Shown here piece by piece: positions 27,740-38,207 of a DNA stretch of 64,000 nucleotides (the first letter of the stretch is position 1; each line of letters starts with the position of its first letter). The notes under the pieces were generated by a model, which saw only the letters and a list, made by a program, of their open reading frames with translations, was not told the origin of the DNA and made no database searches. This DNA is from Chloroflexota bacterium (lineage in GTDB: Bacteria; Chloroflexota; Anaerolineae; J102): contig JAKOVD010000142.1 of assembly GCA_029782215.1 (NCBI GenBank), positions 1-64,000 of the forward strand. The letters are read 5' to 3'. Position numbers and translations under genes: made by a program.

Positions 27740-28435
27740 CTACGCCGGGGCCTCCACCCCGAGCAGCCGCCATACAGTCGCCGGCGGCAGGTTAGCCAGC
27801 GAATCCACGACGATGTCGGCGTTGGCGAGACGTTCGGCAGGATTGGTGGTCGTGACGGCGATGCAGCGCATGCCCGCCCGCCGCGCCGCTTCCACACCGG
27901 GGATGGCATCCTCGATCACGATGCAACGCTCAGGAGGCACGCCAATAGCGCCGGCGGCCGTCAGAAAGACATCGGGAGCAGGCTTGCCCGGCATGCCGGT
28001 GCCTGAGATGCGGGCATCGAACCAGCCTGTGAGGCCAAGCTCATCCAGAAAGAAGTCGATGTTGTCAGGCGGCGCCGACGAGGCGATGGCCTGGCGCGCG
28101 CCACCCTCGTGCAGTGTTGAAAGCCAGGCGCGTACGCCCGGCAGCGCCTTCACGTCACCACGGATCAGCTCGCGAAAGTACTGCTCCTTGCCCTCGTCCA
28201 GCACGGCAAGCTCGTCGGCGGTAGGCTCGCGGCCGAATAACAGGCTGAGTATGGTGGCGTTATTCATGCCAAAGGTGTTGCGGAACTGTTCATCGTTGTA
28301 GGACAGGCCGGCCGCGGTCAGCACGTGCACCCACGCCCGGTAGTGATACTCACCGGTGTCGACGATGACGCCGTCCATGTCCCAGAGAACGCCGACGGGC
28401 GCCACCGCACCGCCGGCGCTGTGGTCACTGGCCAT
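27740..28435 (-). CDS. HAD-superfamily sugar-phosphate phosphatase/mutase
   Basis: This roughly 231-residue HAD hydrolase is related to beta-phosphoglucomutase and sugar-phosphatases. Motif I is WDMDGVIVDT (nucleophile and acid Asp), motif II is in AIASSAPP, the Lys is in GKPAPDVF, and motif IV is CIVIEDAIPGVEAARRAGM. A helical cap lies between motif I and II. The ATG at 28433-28435 falls inside the end of the AraD-type gene (11-base overlap), with no clear ribosome site, implying coupling. It may recycle or detoxify phosphorylated sugars from the arabinose module. Confidence 0.88.
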   Translation of the reverse strand: MASDHSAGGAVAPVGVLWDMDGVIVDTGEYHYRAWVHVLTAAGLSYNDEQFRNTFGMNNATILSLLFGREPTADELAVLDEGKEQYFRELIRGDVKALPGVRAWLSTLHEGGARQAIASSAPPDNIDFFLDELGLTGWFDARISGTGMPGKPAPDVFLTAAGAIGVPPERCIVIEDAIPGVEAARRAGMRCIAVTTTNPAERLANADIVVDSLANLPPATVWRLLGVEAPA

Positions 28436-29066
28436 AGACGTGTGTGTAGCGGTGGTGGAGTTTGGCGACATCGGCAGCGGAAATCTCGTCGGGCTGGCCG
28501 ATCTGCAGCGCCAACCACACCGTTTTGGCGGCATCTTCAACCATGACCGCCGCTTTCAGCGCAGCTTCGACGGTCGGGCCGACGGTGAAGACGCCATGGT
28601 TCTTGAGCAGAACGGCGGGCGAAGCGCCGATCGCCTCCACCACCACCTTGCCGATTTCCTCGCCGCCGATCAGAGCGAACCCGCCGCAAGGAATGGCAAC
28701 GCCAAACTCGTCGGCGATCGCCGTCAGGTAGACAGGGATGGGACGTCCGACGGCGGCAAAGGCCGTGGCGTACGACGAGTGCGTGTGGACGACGCCGTTC
28801 ACGTCGGGACGGTGGCGGTAGATGTAGAGATGGCTGGCCGTATCCGAGGAGGGCTTGAGACTGCCCTCTACGATCTTGCCATCGAGGTCGACGACCACCA
28901 TCTGGTCCGGACGCAGATCCTCGTACTTGATGCCCGACGGCTTGATCACGACCAGGCCCGTGGCAAGGTCGCGGGCGCTGACGTTGCCGCTGGTCCATGC
29001 CACCAGGTTGTTTTTGGGCAGCTCCAAGTGGAGCCGCCAGACCTCTTCGCGCAGTTCTTGCAGCAT
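28425..29066 (-). CDS. araD: Class II aldolase/epimerase, L-ribulose-5-phosphate 4-epimerase-like
   Basis: This 213-residue zinc enzyme of the AraD/FucA family converts L-ribulose-5-phosphate to D-xylulose-5-phosphate, or cleaves a fuculose-phosphate-type substrate. Visible motifs are TSGNVSARD, IKPSGIKYEDL, SSDTASHLYIYRHRPDVNGVVHTHSSYATAFA (metal His in HTHS) and LLKNHGVFTVG. The epimerase assignment rests mainly on the adjacent ribulokinase and isomerase. It is the fourth gene of the arabinose operon behind LacI, isomerase and kinase. Confidence 0.9.
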   Translation of the reverse strand: MLQELREEVWRLHLELPKNNLVAWTSGNVSARDLATGLVVIKPSGIKYEDLRPDQMVVVDLDGKIVEGSLKPSSDTASHLYIYRHRPDVNGVVHTHSSYATAFAAVGRPIPVYLTAIADEFGVAIPCGGFALIGGEEIGKVVVEAIGASPAVLLKNHGVFTVGPTVEAALKAAVMVEDAAKTVWLALQIGQPDEISAADVAKLHHRYTHVYGQ

Positions 29067-29132
29067 TGTTCTCTCCTGGGCAGGTGAGAGGTGGGCGAAG
29101 GCTCACCTCTCACCTGCGGTCCGTTCCGTTGC

Positions 29133-30815
29133 TCAGGCGCCGGCGCGCATGCTGGCCTTCAGCGCCTTCAGCCGCTTCATCACATCGTTGGCGCCGCGGC
29201 CAAAGTAGTCGTGGAGCGTGGCATACTCAGCATAGAGCTGGTCATAAACGGCGTGCGCCGCCGGATCGGGCCGGTAGACCTCTTCGCGCAGCCGCGCCAT
29301 GCGCTTGCTGGCATCGACGATGGAATCGTAGCCGCCGGCGGCAGCGCCGGCCGCCACAGCGCCGTGCATCGCCGAACCGAGGGCGCCGATCTGGGCCGCC
29401 TCCGCCACGTAGATCGGCAGGCCGGTCACATCGGCGTAGATCTGCATCAGCAGCTTGTTGCGGTTGGGCAGACCACCGGTGCCGATGATCTCGTTCACGT
29501 CGACGCCGTAGACCTTGAAGGTCTCGATGATCATGCGGGTGCCATAGGCTGTGCCCTCGATCAGCGCCCGGTAGATCTCTTCCGGCTTCGTCAGCAAGGT
29601 GGCGCCCACCAGCAGGCCGGTCAGGTCCACGTCGACGAGGACGCTGCGATTGCCGTTCCACCAGTCCAACGCCAGCAGCCCGCTCTCCCCCGGCTTGAGC
29701 TGGCTTGCCTTCTCTTCGAGAAGCTGGTGAATGCTGACGCCCCGATCGGCGGCAGCCTGCTCGTAGGCGGCGGGCACGCAGTTCTCCGTGAACCAGGCGA
29801 AGTGGTCGCCTACGCACGACTGGCCGGCTTCGAAGCCGGGGGTGCCGGCGATGATGCCGTCCTGCACCACGCCGCACATGCCGGGGACGTTCTTCTCCTG
29901 CGTCCCGATCACCATGTGGCAGTTCGACGTGCCCATGATGATGACCATACGTCCCGCCTCGGTGACCGTGGCGGCGGGGACGGCGACGTGCGCATCCACA
30001 TTCGCCACGGCGACGGCGGTGCCAGGCCGCAGCCCGGTCCACGCCGCAGCCTCGGCAGTAAGGCCGCCGGCCCTGGCGCCGAGAGGCGAGATAGTGCGCA
30101 GCATCTTCTCGTCGACGATATGCTCCAGGCGCGGGTCGAGAGCTTTGAAGAAAGCATCAGGCGGGAAGCCTTCGGTCTTCGACCACATGGCCTTGTAACC
30201 GGCCGTGCAGGAATTCCGCGTTTCCACACCCGTCAACTGCCAGATGGTCCAGTCCGCGCCTTCGATCAGGCGGTCGGCGGCGGCATAGACATCGGGCGCC
30301 TCATCCAGGATCTGCCAGGCCTTGGGGAAGAACCACTCCGAGCTGATCTTGCCGCCGTAGCGGTCCAGGAAGGTGAAACCCTGGGCGCGGGCGATCTCGT
30401 TCAGCTTGTTGGCTTCGGGTTGGGCGGCGTGATGCTTCCAGAGCTTGACCCAGGCATGAGGTTGGTCCCGCCACTGCGGCAGAAAGCACAGAGGGGTGCC
30501 ATCACGCAGGGTGGGCAGCATGGTGCAGGCGGTGAAATCGATGCCGAGCCCAATCACGTCCGCGGGATCGACGCCGCTCTCCTTGAGCACGGCCGGGATC
30601 GTCTTCTTCAGGGTTTCCAGGTAGTCATTCGGGTCCTGCAGGGCCCAGTCCGGTTCCAGCCGGATGTTCGTGCCAGGCAGCTTCTCATCGATCACGCCGT
30701 TGGCATAGACCTGGACGGCGCTGGCCAGCTCGCGGCCATCGGCGACGTCCACGATCATGGCGCGTCCTGACTCGGTCCCGAAATCGACGCCAATTGCGTA
30801 CTTTGTCTGGCTCAT
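29133..30815 (-). CDS. araB: Ribulokinase (L-arabinose pathway)
   Basis: This 560-residue FGGY-family kinase has N-terminal phosphate motif [30 protein letters not shown], substrate loop [35 protein letters not shown], and C-terminal ATP motif [21 protein letters not shown]. Length and the [10 protein letters not shown] segment are those of AraB rather than xylulokinase. It uses ATP to make L-ribulose-5-phosphate. The start ATG (30813-30815) follows GAGGGGGA. It sits between the isomerase and the epimerase. Confidence 0.95.
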   Translation of the reverse strand: MSQTKYAIGVDFGTESGRAMIVDVADGRELASAVQVYANGVIDEKLPGTNIRLEPDWALQDPNDYLETLKKTIPAVLKESGVDPADVIGLGIDFTACTMLPTLRDGTPLCFLPQWRDQPHAWVKLWKHHAAQPEANKLNEIARAQGFTFLDRYGGKISSEWFFPKAWQILDEAPDVYAAADRLIEGADWTIWQLTGVETRNSCTAGYKAMWSKTEGFPPDAFFKALDPRLEHIVDEKMLRTISPLGARAGGLTAEAAAWTGLRPGTAVAVANVDAHVAVPAATVTEAGRMVIIMGTSNCHMVIGTQEKNVPGMCGVVQDGIIAGTPGFEAGQSCVGDHFAWFTENCVPAAYEQAAADRGVSIHQLLEEKASQLKPGESGLLALDWWNGNRSVLVDVDLTGLLVGATLLTKPEEIYRALIEGTAYGTRMIIETFKVYGVDVNEIIGTGGLPNRNKLLMQIYADVTGLPIYVAEAAQIGALGSAMHGAVAAGAAAGGYDSIVDASKRMARLREEVYRPDPAAHAVYDQLYAEYATLHDYFGRGANDVMKRLKALKASMRAGA

Positions 30816-30828
30816 GGGGTTCCCCCTC

Positions 30829-30856
30829 AAGTTGAAGGTTGAAGGTTGAAGGCTAA
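30829..30856. repeat. GTTGAAG heptad repeat
   Basis: Three tandem copies of GTTGAAG occur in the 44-base gap between the isomerase and ribulokinase genes. Related heptads lie at 32381-32450 and 54425-54470. Confidence 0.6.
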
Positions 30857-30859
30857 GCG

Positions 30860-32365
<1,506 letters not shown>

Positions 32366-32380
32366 GGGAAACGAACCTCC

Positions 32381-32450
32381 TGAAGGTTGAAAGCTGAAAG
32401 TTGAAGGTTGAGGGCTCAAGCCCGAAGGGTTGAGAAGTTGCAGTTGAAGG
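32381..32450. repeat. Degenerate GTTGAAG heptad repeat array
   Basis: About eight degenerate heptads (TGAAGGT, TGAAAGC, TGAAAGT, TGAAGGT, TGAGGGC and so on) fill most of the gap between the LacI gene and the isomerase gene. No coding signal is seen. Confidence 0.65.
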
Positions 32451-32474
32451 GCGCTGTCTTGAGGGCGCGGTAGC

Positions 32475-33530
32475 TCAGGCCGGGTTGGAGAGCGGTCCGC
32501 CAGAGCTCGCCCGCACCACCAGCTCCGGCTGGAGCCAGGTGACCTGCGCGCGCGGCGCTTCGGCAGCCTCGACGACCTCAACCAGGTCGGCGATTTGGCT
32601 GACGGCCCTGCAGCCCAGCTCGCTCTGATTGTGATAGACGGTGCTCAAGGGGGGCCAGAAGTAGGCCGCCTCGGGCAGACCGTCGAAGCCAACCACGGCC
32701 AGGTCTTCGGGCACGCGGATGCCGTGGCGGTGGGCGTGGTTGAGCACCCCCAACGCCATCTGGTCGTTGGCGACAAAGACCGCGGTCATCTCAGGAAACT
32801 GCTGGTGCAGGCGCGCAAAGGCCTGCTCCCCCTGGGCTGAGGACCAGTTGCCCTGGGCACAGTGCCCATCGGCGGCAGGCAAACCGGCGGCGTGCATCGC
32901 TTCTTCCCATCCGCGCCGCCGTTCGCGCGCCTCCCACCAGGTCGCGGGACCCATGATGTGGCCGATACACCGGTGCCCGTGGGCCAGGAGATGCTCGGTG
33001 GCCAGGCGCCCGCCCAGGTAGTTGTCGAAGGTGATGATGTGCCAACCCGGCACCTCGTGCATGGTCAGGAAGACGATGGGCACGGGGAAATCGTCCAGCA
33101 GCGTTGTGAAGGCCTCACGGTTGTCCCCGGCCTCCTGCACGGCCCAGATGATGCCATCCACCTGCCGGGCCAACAGGTTGTCGAGGATGTGCTCGACGTC
33201 ACGATAGGCGAAATCGGCAAGCTCCTCGAGCAGGAGGGTGTAGCCCAGCTCTTCGGCCTTGGCGGTAATGCCGTTGAGCGTCCGCGCAGGCCCCATGTAC
33301 TGCAGCCCGGCGGTCACCACACCCAGGGTGTGGCTGCGCTGCCGGATCAGGCTGCGCGCCAGGGCGCTGGGCTTGTAGCTCAGGCGCTCGATCACATCTA
33401 GCACCCGCTGTCGCGTTTCCGGAGCGACGTCGGGGCGCTCGTTTATGACCCTCGACACCGTCTGGGTGGAGACGAGGGCTTCCCTGGCTACGTGTTTGAT
33501 GGTGACGCGACGTCTGCCTGCAGCCGCCAT
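32475..33530 (-). CDS. LacI-family transcriptional repressor
   Basis: This 351-residue regulator has its helix-turn-helix at about residues 9-30 (VTIKHVAREALVSTQTVSRVINERP), hinge YKPSALARSLIRQRSHTLGVV and a periplasmic-binding-like sugar sensor domain (WWEARERRRGWEEAMHAAG, AVFVANDQMALGVLNHAHRHGI, VVGFDGLPEAAYFWPPLSTV). It heads the arabinose operon. Its own promoter carries a site resembling the palindrome in front of the operon ending at 15860, so it probably controls both. Confidence 0.95.
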   Translation of the reverse strand: MAAAGRRRVTIKHVAREALVSTQTVSRVINERPDVAPETRQRVLDVIERLSYKPSALARSLIRQRSHTLGVVTAGLQYMGPARTLNGITAKAEELGYTLLLEELADFAYRDVEHILDNLLARQVDGIIWAVQEAGDNREAFTTLLDDFPVPIVFLTMHEVPGWHIITFDNYLGGRLATEHLLAHGHRCIGHIMGPATWWEARERRRGWEEAMHAAGLPAADGHCAQGNWSSAQGEQAFARLHQQFPEMTAVFVANDQMALGVLNHAHRHGIRVPEDLAVVGFDGLPEAAYFWPPLSTVYHNQSELGCRAVSQIADLVEVVEAAEAPRAQVTWLQPELVVRASSGGPLSNPA

Positions 33531-33551
33531 TGGTCTGCTTGCCTCGGGGGG

Positions 33552-33579
33552 TTGTTATCGTTCCCGTTATCGTTCACGT
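33552..33579. promoter_or_regulatory. LacI-type operator in front of the LacI gene
   Basis: This 28-bp site matches 20 of 28 positions of the palindrome at 15918-15945, sharing GTTAnCGTTCCCG and AnCGTTnACG. As at that site, it begins one base after the -10 box, on the minus strand. Autoregulation is likely. Confidence 0.7.
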
Positions 33580-33580
33580 A

Positions 33581-33609
33581 AGCGTAACATAGAACACGTT
33601 GCAGGTCAA
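33581..33609 (-). promoter_or_regulatory. Promoter of LacI-arabinose operon
   Basis: On the minus strand there is TTGACC (33604-33609), a 17-base spacer and TACGCT (33581-33586), immediately followed by the operator at 33552-33579. The -10 match is modest. Confidence 0.5.
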
Positions 33610-33682
33610 ACGTGCTCTTTCATGCAGGGCGCCTCCGCGCACACGGCCGGGCAAGGATTCCCGGCCTTTCCATCCCCGGCTG

Positions 33683-34336
33683 TCAGAGGTGGGTCGCACT
33701 TTCCCAGCCTCGACGCAGCGCCTGCGCCCGCTCTGCCAGGTCGGCCATCGCCTGCTGGGGGCCGGTCACCAGGGCGCTGCCGATCCCGCATGCCACCGCG
33801 CCCAGGCGGCAATACTCGGCGATGTTGTGCCGGTCGATCCCGCCGGTGGGGATGAACTCAATGTCATGCAGCGGCGCCCGCAGCGCCGCCAGGTACTTCG
33901 GTCCCACGACGTCGGAGGGAAACAGCTTGACCATCCGGCAGCCGGCGCGGAACGCCGTTTCCGCTTCGGTGGCAGTGAAAACCCCCGGCAGGTGGAGCCT
34001 GTCTCTCTCCTGGGCCAGCCGCGCCGCCGCGGCGTCGAAGTTCGGCGCCACCGTGAACTGCGCCCCTGCCTCCCAGGCGGCCTCCAGTTCTGGCGCCGTG
34101 CGCACCGTACCAGCGCCCACCAACATGCCCTCGCCGGCCTGCACCCGCAGACGCGCAATCGCCTCAAGGGCGTTGGCGCTGTTCAACGTCACCTCCATCA
34201 CGGTCAAGCCGTTGGCGTGCAGCGTCTCGGCGATGGCCAACAGGTGCGCGAGCGGGAAGTTGCCGCGCACGATAGCAATGAGCCCGTCGCTCTTGATCCA
34301 GCGGGAAGCCTGTGCAGAGGTGGATGGCGCTGGCAT
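33683..34336 (-). CDS. eda: KDPG/KHG aldolase
   Basis: This 217-residue class I aldolase splits 2-keto-3-deoxy-6-phosphogluconate (or a related acid) to pyruvate and an aldehyde. Motifs are IAIVRGNFPLAHLLAIAETL, the catalytic Glu in VMEVTLNSANALEAI, GAGTVRT, the Schiff-base Lys in MVKLFPSDVVGPKYL and FIPTGGI. The ATG at 34334-34336 has no ribosome site, and a candidate -10 box lies just 6 bases upstream, so it may be translated from a leaderless mRNA. It would act after the KDG kinase. Confidence 0.92.
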   Translation of the reverse strand: MPAPSTSAQASRWIKSDGLIAIVRGNFPLAHLLAIAETLHANGLTVMEVTLNSANALEAIARLRVQAGEGMLVGAGTVRTAPELEAAWEAGAQFTVAPNFDAAAARLAQERDRLHLPGVFTATEAETAFRAGCRMVKLFPSDVVGPKYLAALRAPLHDIEFIPTGGIDRHNIAEYCRLGAVACGIGSALVTGPQQAMADLAERAQALRRGWESATHL

Positions 34337-34342
34337 GGCGCT

Positions 34343-34371
34343 AAGATAAGTCAATACGCCTCTAGGCGCAA
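34343..34371 (-). promoter_or_regulatory. Candidate leaderless promoter of KDPG aldolase
   Basis: On the minus strand there is TTGCGC (34366-34371), a 17-base spacer and TATCTT (34343-34348). The predicted transcription start coincides with the ATG at 34336, fitting the missing ribosome site. Confidence 0.4.
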
Positions 34372-34477
34372 GACACGGGCCGCTCAGCAACTCCCTGTCA
34401 CTTTGTCACTGCGAACTCAGCATGACATAATCTACCATCCGACCAACCGCGGTCTGCGGTGCGACGCCCGCCCTCGT

Positions 34478-35338
34478 CTAGATCCCCGCCTCGCCCTCGA
34501 TGTAGCTGACCTCGCGGCCGTTCCACTCGATGCGGTACACCCCGCGGTACATGGCTTGTTCAAGGGTGACAGGCTGGCCGCTGGGGTCAAACGTCACGCG
34601 GCTGCGCAAAAGGACGGCGGTGTTCTTGTGCACACGCAGCAGCCGCGCACAATCCGCATCGAGCGTCACCGCCCGGAACGTCTCGGTCGCCCGCACCATG
34701 CGCAGCCCATGCACCCGCTCCAGGACGTAGTAGAGAGATTGCTGCGGCCCCGAATCGGTGAAGTCGCTGGCTTTCAGATCGGGGACGAGGGTAGCGGCGA
34801 TATGCGTCGTGAGGATGCCCACAGGATCGTTGTTGATGAAACGCAGGCGCTTCACATGAAAGATGCTGGCTCCCCGCAGAAGGGCTAAGAGCTTGGCGTC
34901 CTCGGCATCGGCGGACATGACGGCGAATTCCAGCAACTTGCTCCCCGGCACCATCCCCTTGCGGCGGACCTCCTCCGTAAAGGGCGTGAAGGCGTGCAGA
35001 CTCTCTTCGAAAGGCTGGGGCAGGACGATGGTTCCCTGGGAGCGGCGCCGATCGATCAACCCGTCGGCGCTGAGCTTGGCCAACGCCTGGCGGATGGGAG
35101 TACGGCTGAGCTTGAAGTGCTCATGCAGCTCCTGCTCAGTAGGCAGCGTCTCATAGGGAGGAAAGAGACCGCTCTCGATGCCCTGACGCAGAAACAGCTC
35201 AAGCTGGTGATGGAGCGGAACTGGACTGCTCTTGTCGATCACAGTATGGGGATCGAGGCTGAGCAGGACGGGATGGCTGACCTTGCCGGGCTTGGTCGCT
35301 GGATGCAGGCGATCCGGCATTTCAACAAGGATTGTCAT
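34478..35338 (-). CDS. GntR-family regulator, UTRA (HutC) subgroup
   Basis: This regulator of up to 286 residues has a winged-helix domain (about 40-110: PLHHQLELFLRQGIESGLFPPYETLPTEQELHEHFKLSRTPIRQALAKL) and a UTRA ligand domain (FTEEVRRKGMVPGSKLLEFAV through FDPSGQPVTLEQAMYRGVYRIEW). UTRA domains often sense sugars or phosphosugars. The start is uncertain; ATG at 35336-35338 and one 21 bases later lack clear ribosome sites. It lies downstream of the two tandem URO-D genes, whose expression it may control. Confidence 0.92.
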   Translation of the reverse strand: MTILVEMPDRLHPATKPGKVSHPVLLSLDPHTVIDKSSPVPLHHQLELFLRQGIESGLFPPYETLPTEQELHEHFKLSRTPIRQALAKLSADGLIDRRRSQGTIVLPQPFEESLHAFTPFTEEVRRKGMVPGSKLLEFAVMSADAEDAKLLALLRGASIFHVKRLRFINNDPVGILTTHIAATLVPDLKASDFTDSGPQQSLYYVLERVHGLRMVRATETFRAVTLDADCARLLRVHKNTAVLLRSRVTFDPSGQPVTLEQAMYRGVYRIEWNGREVSYIEGEAGI

Positions 35339-35457
35339 GGACAGGTCCGCTTATATCGCTCAGTGATCGGGCAAGCCCACGAGACTCTAAACCAATCGCA
35401 AGGTGGGATCTACATGAATTCGCTGATGAAGCATGTAGTTTTCACTCTGCGATCAGT

Positions 35458-36735
35458 TTAGCTCAAGGGATAGTGGCGGAACTCGTTGATAGCCTCGTAC
35501 AGGGCCAGCAGGTTCTCGACCGGAATGCCGGGCTGGACGTTGTGGATGGTGTTGATGACGTAACCGCCGCCCTGACCGAAGATGCGCATGCTGCGCTGGA
35601 CCTCCTTGCGGATCTCGTCGGGCGTACCAAATGGCAGCGTCCACTGGGTATCTACGATCGCGCCCCAGAAGGTGAGACGGTCGCCAAAGCGGTCCTTCAG
35701 CATCTGCGGCTCCATGTCCTTGGCCGTCCATTGCACCGGATTCAAGATGTCAAAGCCGGCGTCGATGAACTCCGGTATCAGAGGCGCAATGCTTCCGTCC
35801 GAGTGGATGAAACACTTCCAGGTCGTATTGGCATGAATCCAATCATTCAAGGCCTTGTGGAAAGGCCGGTAGAGCTCGCGATAGGTTTTGGCCGAAATGA
35901 AGGGCGCCCGCTGCGTGCCGAAATCAGCGCCGCTGAGATAGCAACAGGTCAGCCTGTTGCCCACCACCTGGTACAGCTTCTGCAGGTTCGACAGGGCGAT
36001 TTCGCACTGCAGCTCGAAAACGCGGTAGATGTAGTCCTTGCGCGAGGCCAGACTGATGTACCACTCCTCCAGATCGCGAATGCCGCGGGGATGCTTGAGC
36101 CAGGGCGCCGGCACCAGGGCGATGTCGCCAAAGGCTGTGCCGCCGAAGTTCACGAGCAGGGCTTTGTCGGTCCCGTCCCACAGCCGATCGACTTCACGGC
36201 CGAAATAGGCAAGGTCCTCATCCGAGACGTGGCCAAACTCCTCCAGGTTGTCCAGGGGGTCGAGGTGGTCCTCGTCGAAGGGTGGTTGGCGCACGATGGT
36301 GTCGAAGTAGAAACCGTTTCTGGGCATGCGGCCACTCGGCGGCGCCGACCTGTCCCCTTCGGGATACATCAGGATGCTGCCATCCGCTTCGGGTGTGGTG
36401 TTGAAGGCCTCCGGCACCTCCACCGGGGTGCCGTCGGGCAGCGTCCAGGGCTTCCAGCCTTCGCTCTTGAAGCCAAACAGCCCTTTCTGCGGCCACAGAC
36501 CGATAATGTCGACGCCCAGGGCGTCCTGGAGGTCGGGCTTGATCTCGCCCAACAACTGGTAGTGCTCGACGATCCTGACCGGAGTGCCGGGAGGATCCAG
36601 TTTCAACGCCTGGCGGAGCAGATAGACCGAGCTGGCATGCATGCTCGTGGGGGCCGCAGCGCCCAGGTCCAGAGGCACGAGATCGGGTTCCTGATGGTTG
36701 AGCGCCATGTGCACGCGCTCGCGTGACGTGAGCAT
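35458..36735 (-). CDS. URO-D-fold protein, IHSDG type (tandem copy 2)
   Basis: This 425-residue URO-D-superfamily protein is nearly the same as the gene immediately upstream (same length, most residues shared). The metal region near residue 311 is CFIHSDGSIAPLIPEFIDAG, with no Cys in the HxC position. Further on are GFDILNPVQWTAKDMEPQMLKDRFG and YVINTIHNVQPGIP, typical of the methyltransferase-like branch. The start MLTSRERVHMALNHQEPD is shared with the paralogue. It may have lost zinc-dependent methyl transfer, or use other ligands. Confidence 0.86.
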   Translation of the reverse strand: MLTSRERVHMALNHQEPDLVPLDLGAAAPTSMHASSVYLLRQALKLDPPGTPVRIVEHYQLLGEIKPDLQDALGVDIIGLWPQKGLFGFKSEGWKPWTLPDGTPVEVPEAFNTTPEADGSILMYPEGDRSAPPSGRMPRNGFYFDTIVRQPPFDEDHLDPLDNLEEFGHVSDEDLAYFGREVDRLWDGTDKALLVNFGGTAFGDIALVPAPWLKHPRGIRDLEEWYISLASRKDYIYRVFELQCEIALSNLQKLYQVVGNRLTCCYLSGADFGTQRAPFISAKTYRELYRPFHKALNDWIHANTTWKCFIHSDGSIAPLIPEFIDAGFDILNPVQWTAKDMEPQMLKDRFGDRLTFWGAIVDTQWTLPFGTPDEIRKEVQRSMRIFGQGGGYVINTIHNVQPGIPVENLLALYEAINEFRHYPLS

Positions 36736-36891
36736 AACCCTACCTCTCTTTGCAAAGAAGAGTCATCGCGGCGAGACAGTGCGGGCACCACCGTGACATG
36801 ACGCCGGCATGGACGTCAGCACCGGTCGTGCCTGAAGGGAGGAGCGGCCGCAGGCCACGGCGCAGCAGGAGGAGTAGGCGTCGGGCAGGCG

Positions 36892-38169
36892 CTAGCTCAG
36901 CGGATAGGTGCGGAACTCGTTGATGGCTTCGTAGAGGGCAACCAGGTTCTCCACCGGAATGCCGGGCTGGACGTTGTGAATGGTGTTGATGACGTAGCCG
37001 CCGCTGCGGCCAAAGATGCGAATGCTGCGCTGGACTTCCTTGCGGATCTCCTCGGGCGTGCCAAACGGCAGCGTTCCCTGGGTGTCCACGATCGCGCCCC
37101 AGAAGTTCAGGCGGTCGCCGAAGCGGTCCTTCAGCATCTGCGGCTCCATGCCCTCGGCCGTCCACTGCACCGGATTCATGATGTCAAAGCCCGCATCGAT
37201 GAATTCCGGTATCAGCGGAATGAGGCTGCCGTCCGTGTGAATAAAGCACTTCCACGTCGTGTTCGCATGGATCCAATCGTTGATGGCCTTGTGGAAGGGC
37301 CGGTAGAGGTCGCGATAGGCCTTGGCCGAAATGAAGGGCGCCCGCTGCGTGCCAAAGTCAGTGCCGGTCAGGTAGCAGCAGGTCAGCTTGTTGCCCACCA
37401 CCCGGTGCAGTTTCTGCAGGTTCGACAGGGCAACCTCGCACTGCATCTCGAACAGGCGGTAGATGTAGTCCCGCCGGGCCGCCAGGCTGACATACCACTC
37501 CTCGACGTCACGGATGCCCTTCGGGTATTTGAGCCAGGGCGCCGGCACCAGGGCGATGTCGCCAAAGGCCGTGCCGCCAAAGTTCACCAGCAGGGCCTTG
37601 TCGGTCCCGTTCCACAGACGGTCGACTTCACGGCCGAAATAGGCAAGGTCCGCATCAGAGATGTGTCCAAACTCCTCCATGTTGTCCATGGGGTCGAGGT
37701 GATCCTCGTCGATGGGCGGCTGGCGCACGATGGTGTCGAAATAAAAGCCGCCCTTGGGCATCCGCCCGCTCGGCGGCGCCGACTGATCACCTTCGGGATA
37801 CATCAGGATGCCGCCATCCGGTTCAGGCGTGGTATTGAAGGCCTCCGGCACCTCCACCGGCGTGCCGTCAGGCAGCTCCCATGCCTTCCAGCCCTCATTC
37901 CTGAACCCAAACAGGCCTTTCGCCGGCCACAGGCCGATGACATCCACCCCCAGGGCCTCCTGGAGGTCGGGCTTGATCTCACCCAACAATTGGTAGGGTT
38001 CGATGATCTTGACCGGCGTGCCAGGCGGATCCAGTTTCAGCGCCTGGCGGAGCAGATAGACCGAGCTGGCGTGCATGCCCGTGGTGGGGGCGGCGCCCAA
38101 ATCCAGGGGAACGCGATCAGCTTCCTGGTGGTTGAGCGCCAAGTGGACGCGCTCGCGTGACGTTAACAT
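36892..38169 (-). CDS. URO-D-fold protein, IHTDG type (tandem copy 1)
   Basis: This 425-residue tandem paralogue of the downstream gene carries CFIHTDGSLIPLIPEFIDAG near residue 311. Differences between the copies are scattered substitutions with no gaps. It lies 38 bases downstream of the third importer's ATPase, so both copies are probably expressed with that transporter. The 156-base gap between the two copies shows no promoter or hairpin that I could recognise. Confidence 0.86.
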   Translation of the reverse strand: MLTSRERVHLALNHQEADRVPLDLGAAPTTGMHASSVYLLRQALKLDPPGTPVKIIEPYQLLGEIKPDLQEALGVDVIGLWPAKGLFGFRNEGWKAWELPDGTPVEVPEAFNTTPEPDGGILMYPEGDQSAPPSGRMPKGGFYFDTIVRQPPIDEDHLDPMDNMEEFGHISDADLAYFGREVDRLWNGTDKALLVNFGGTAFGDIALVPAPWLKYPKGIRDVEEWYVSLAARRDYIYRLFEMQCEVALSNLQKLHRVVGNKLTCCYLTGTDFGTQRAPFISAKAYRDLYRPFHKAINDWIHANTTWKCFIHTDGSLIPLIPEFIDAGFDIMNPVQWTAEGMEPQMLKDRFGDRLNFWGAIVDTQGTLPFGTPEEIRKEVQRSIRIFGRSGGYVINTIHNVQPGIPVENLVALYEAINEFRTYPLS

Positions 38170-38207
38170 GAGACCACCTCAATTTCAACAGAACAGATCG
38201 CGACGAG

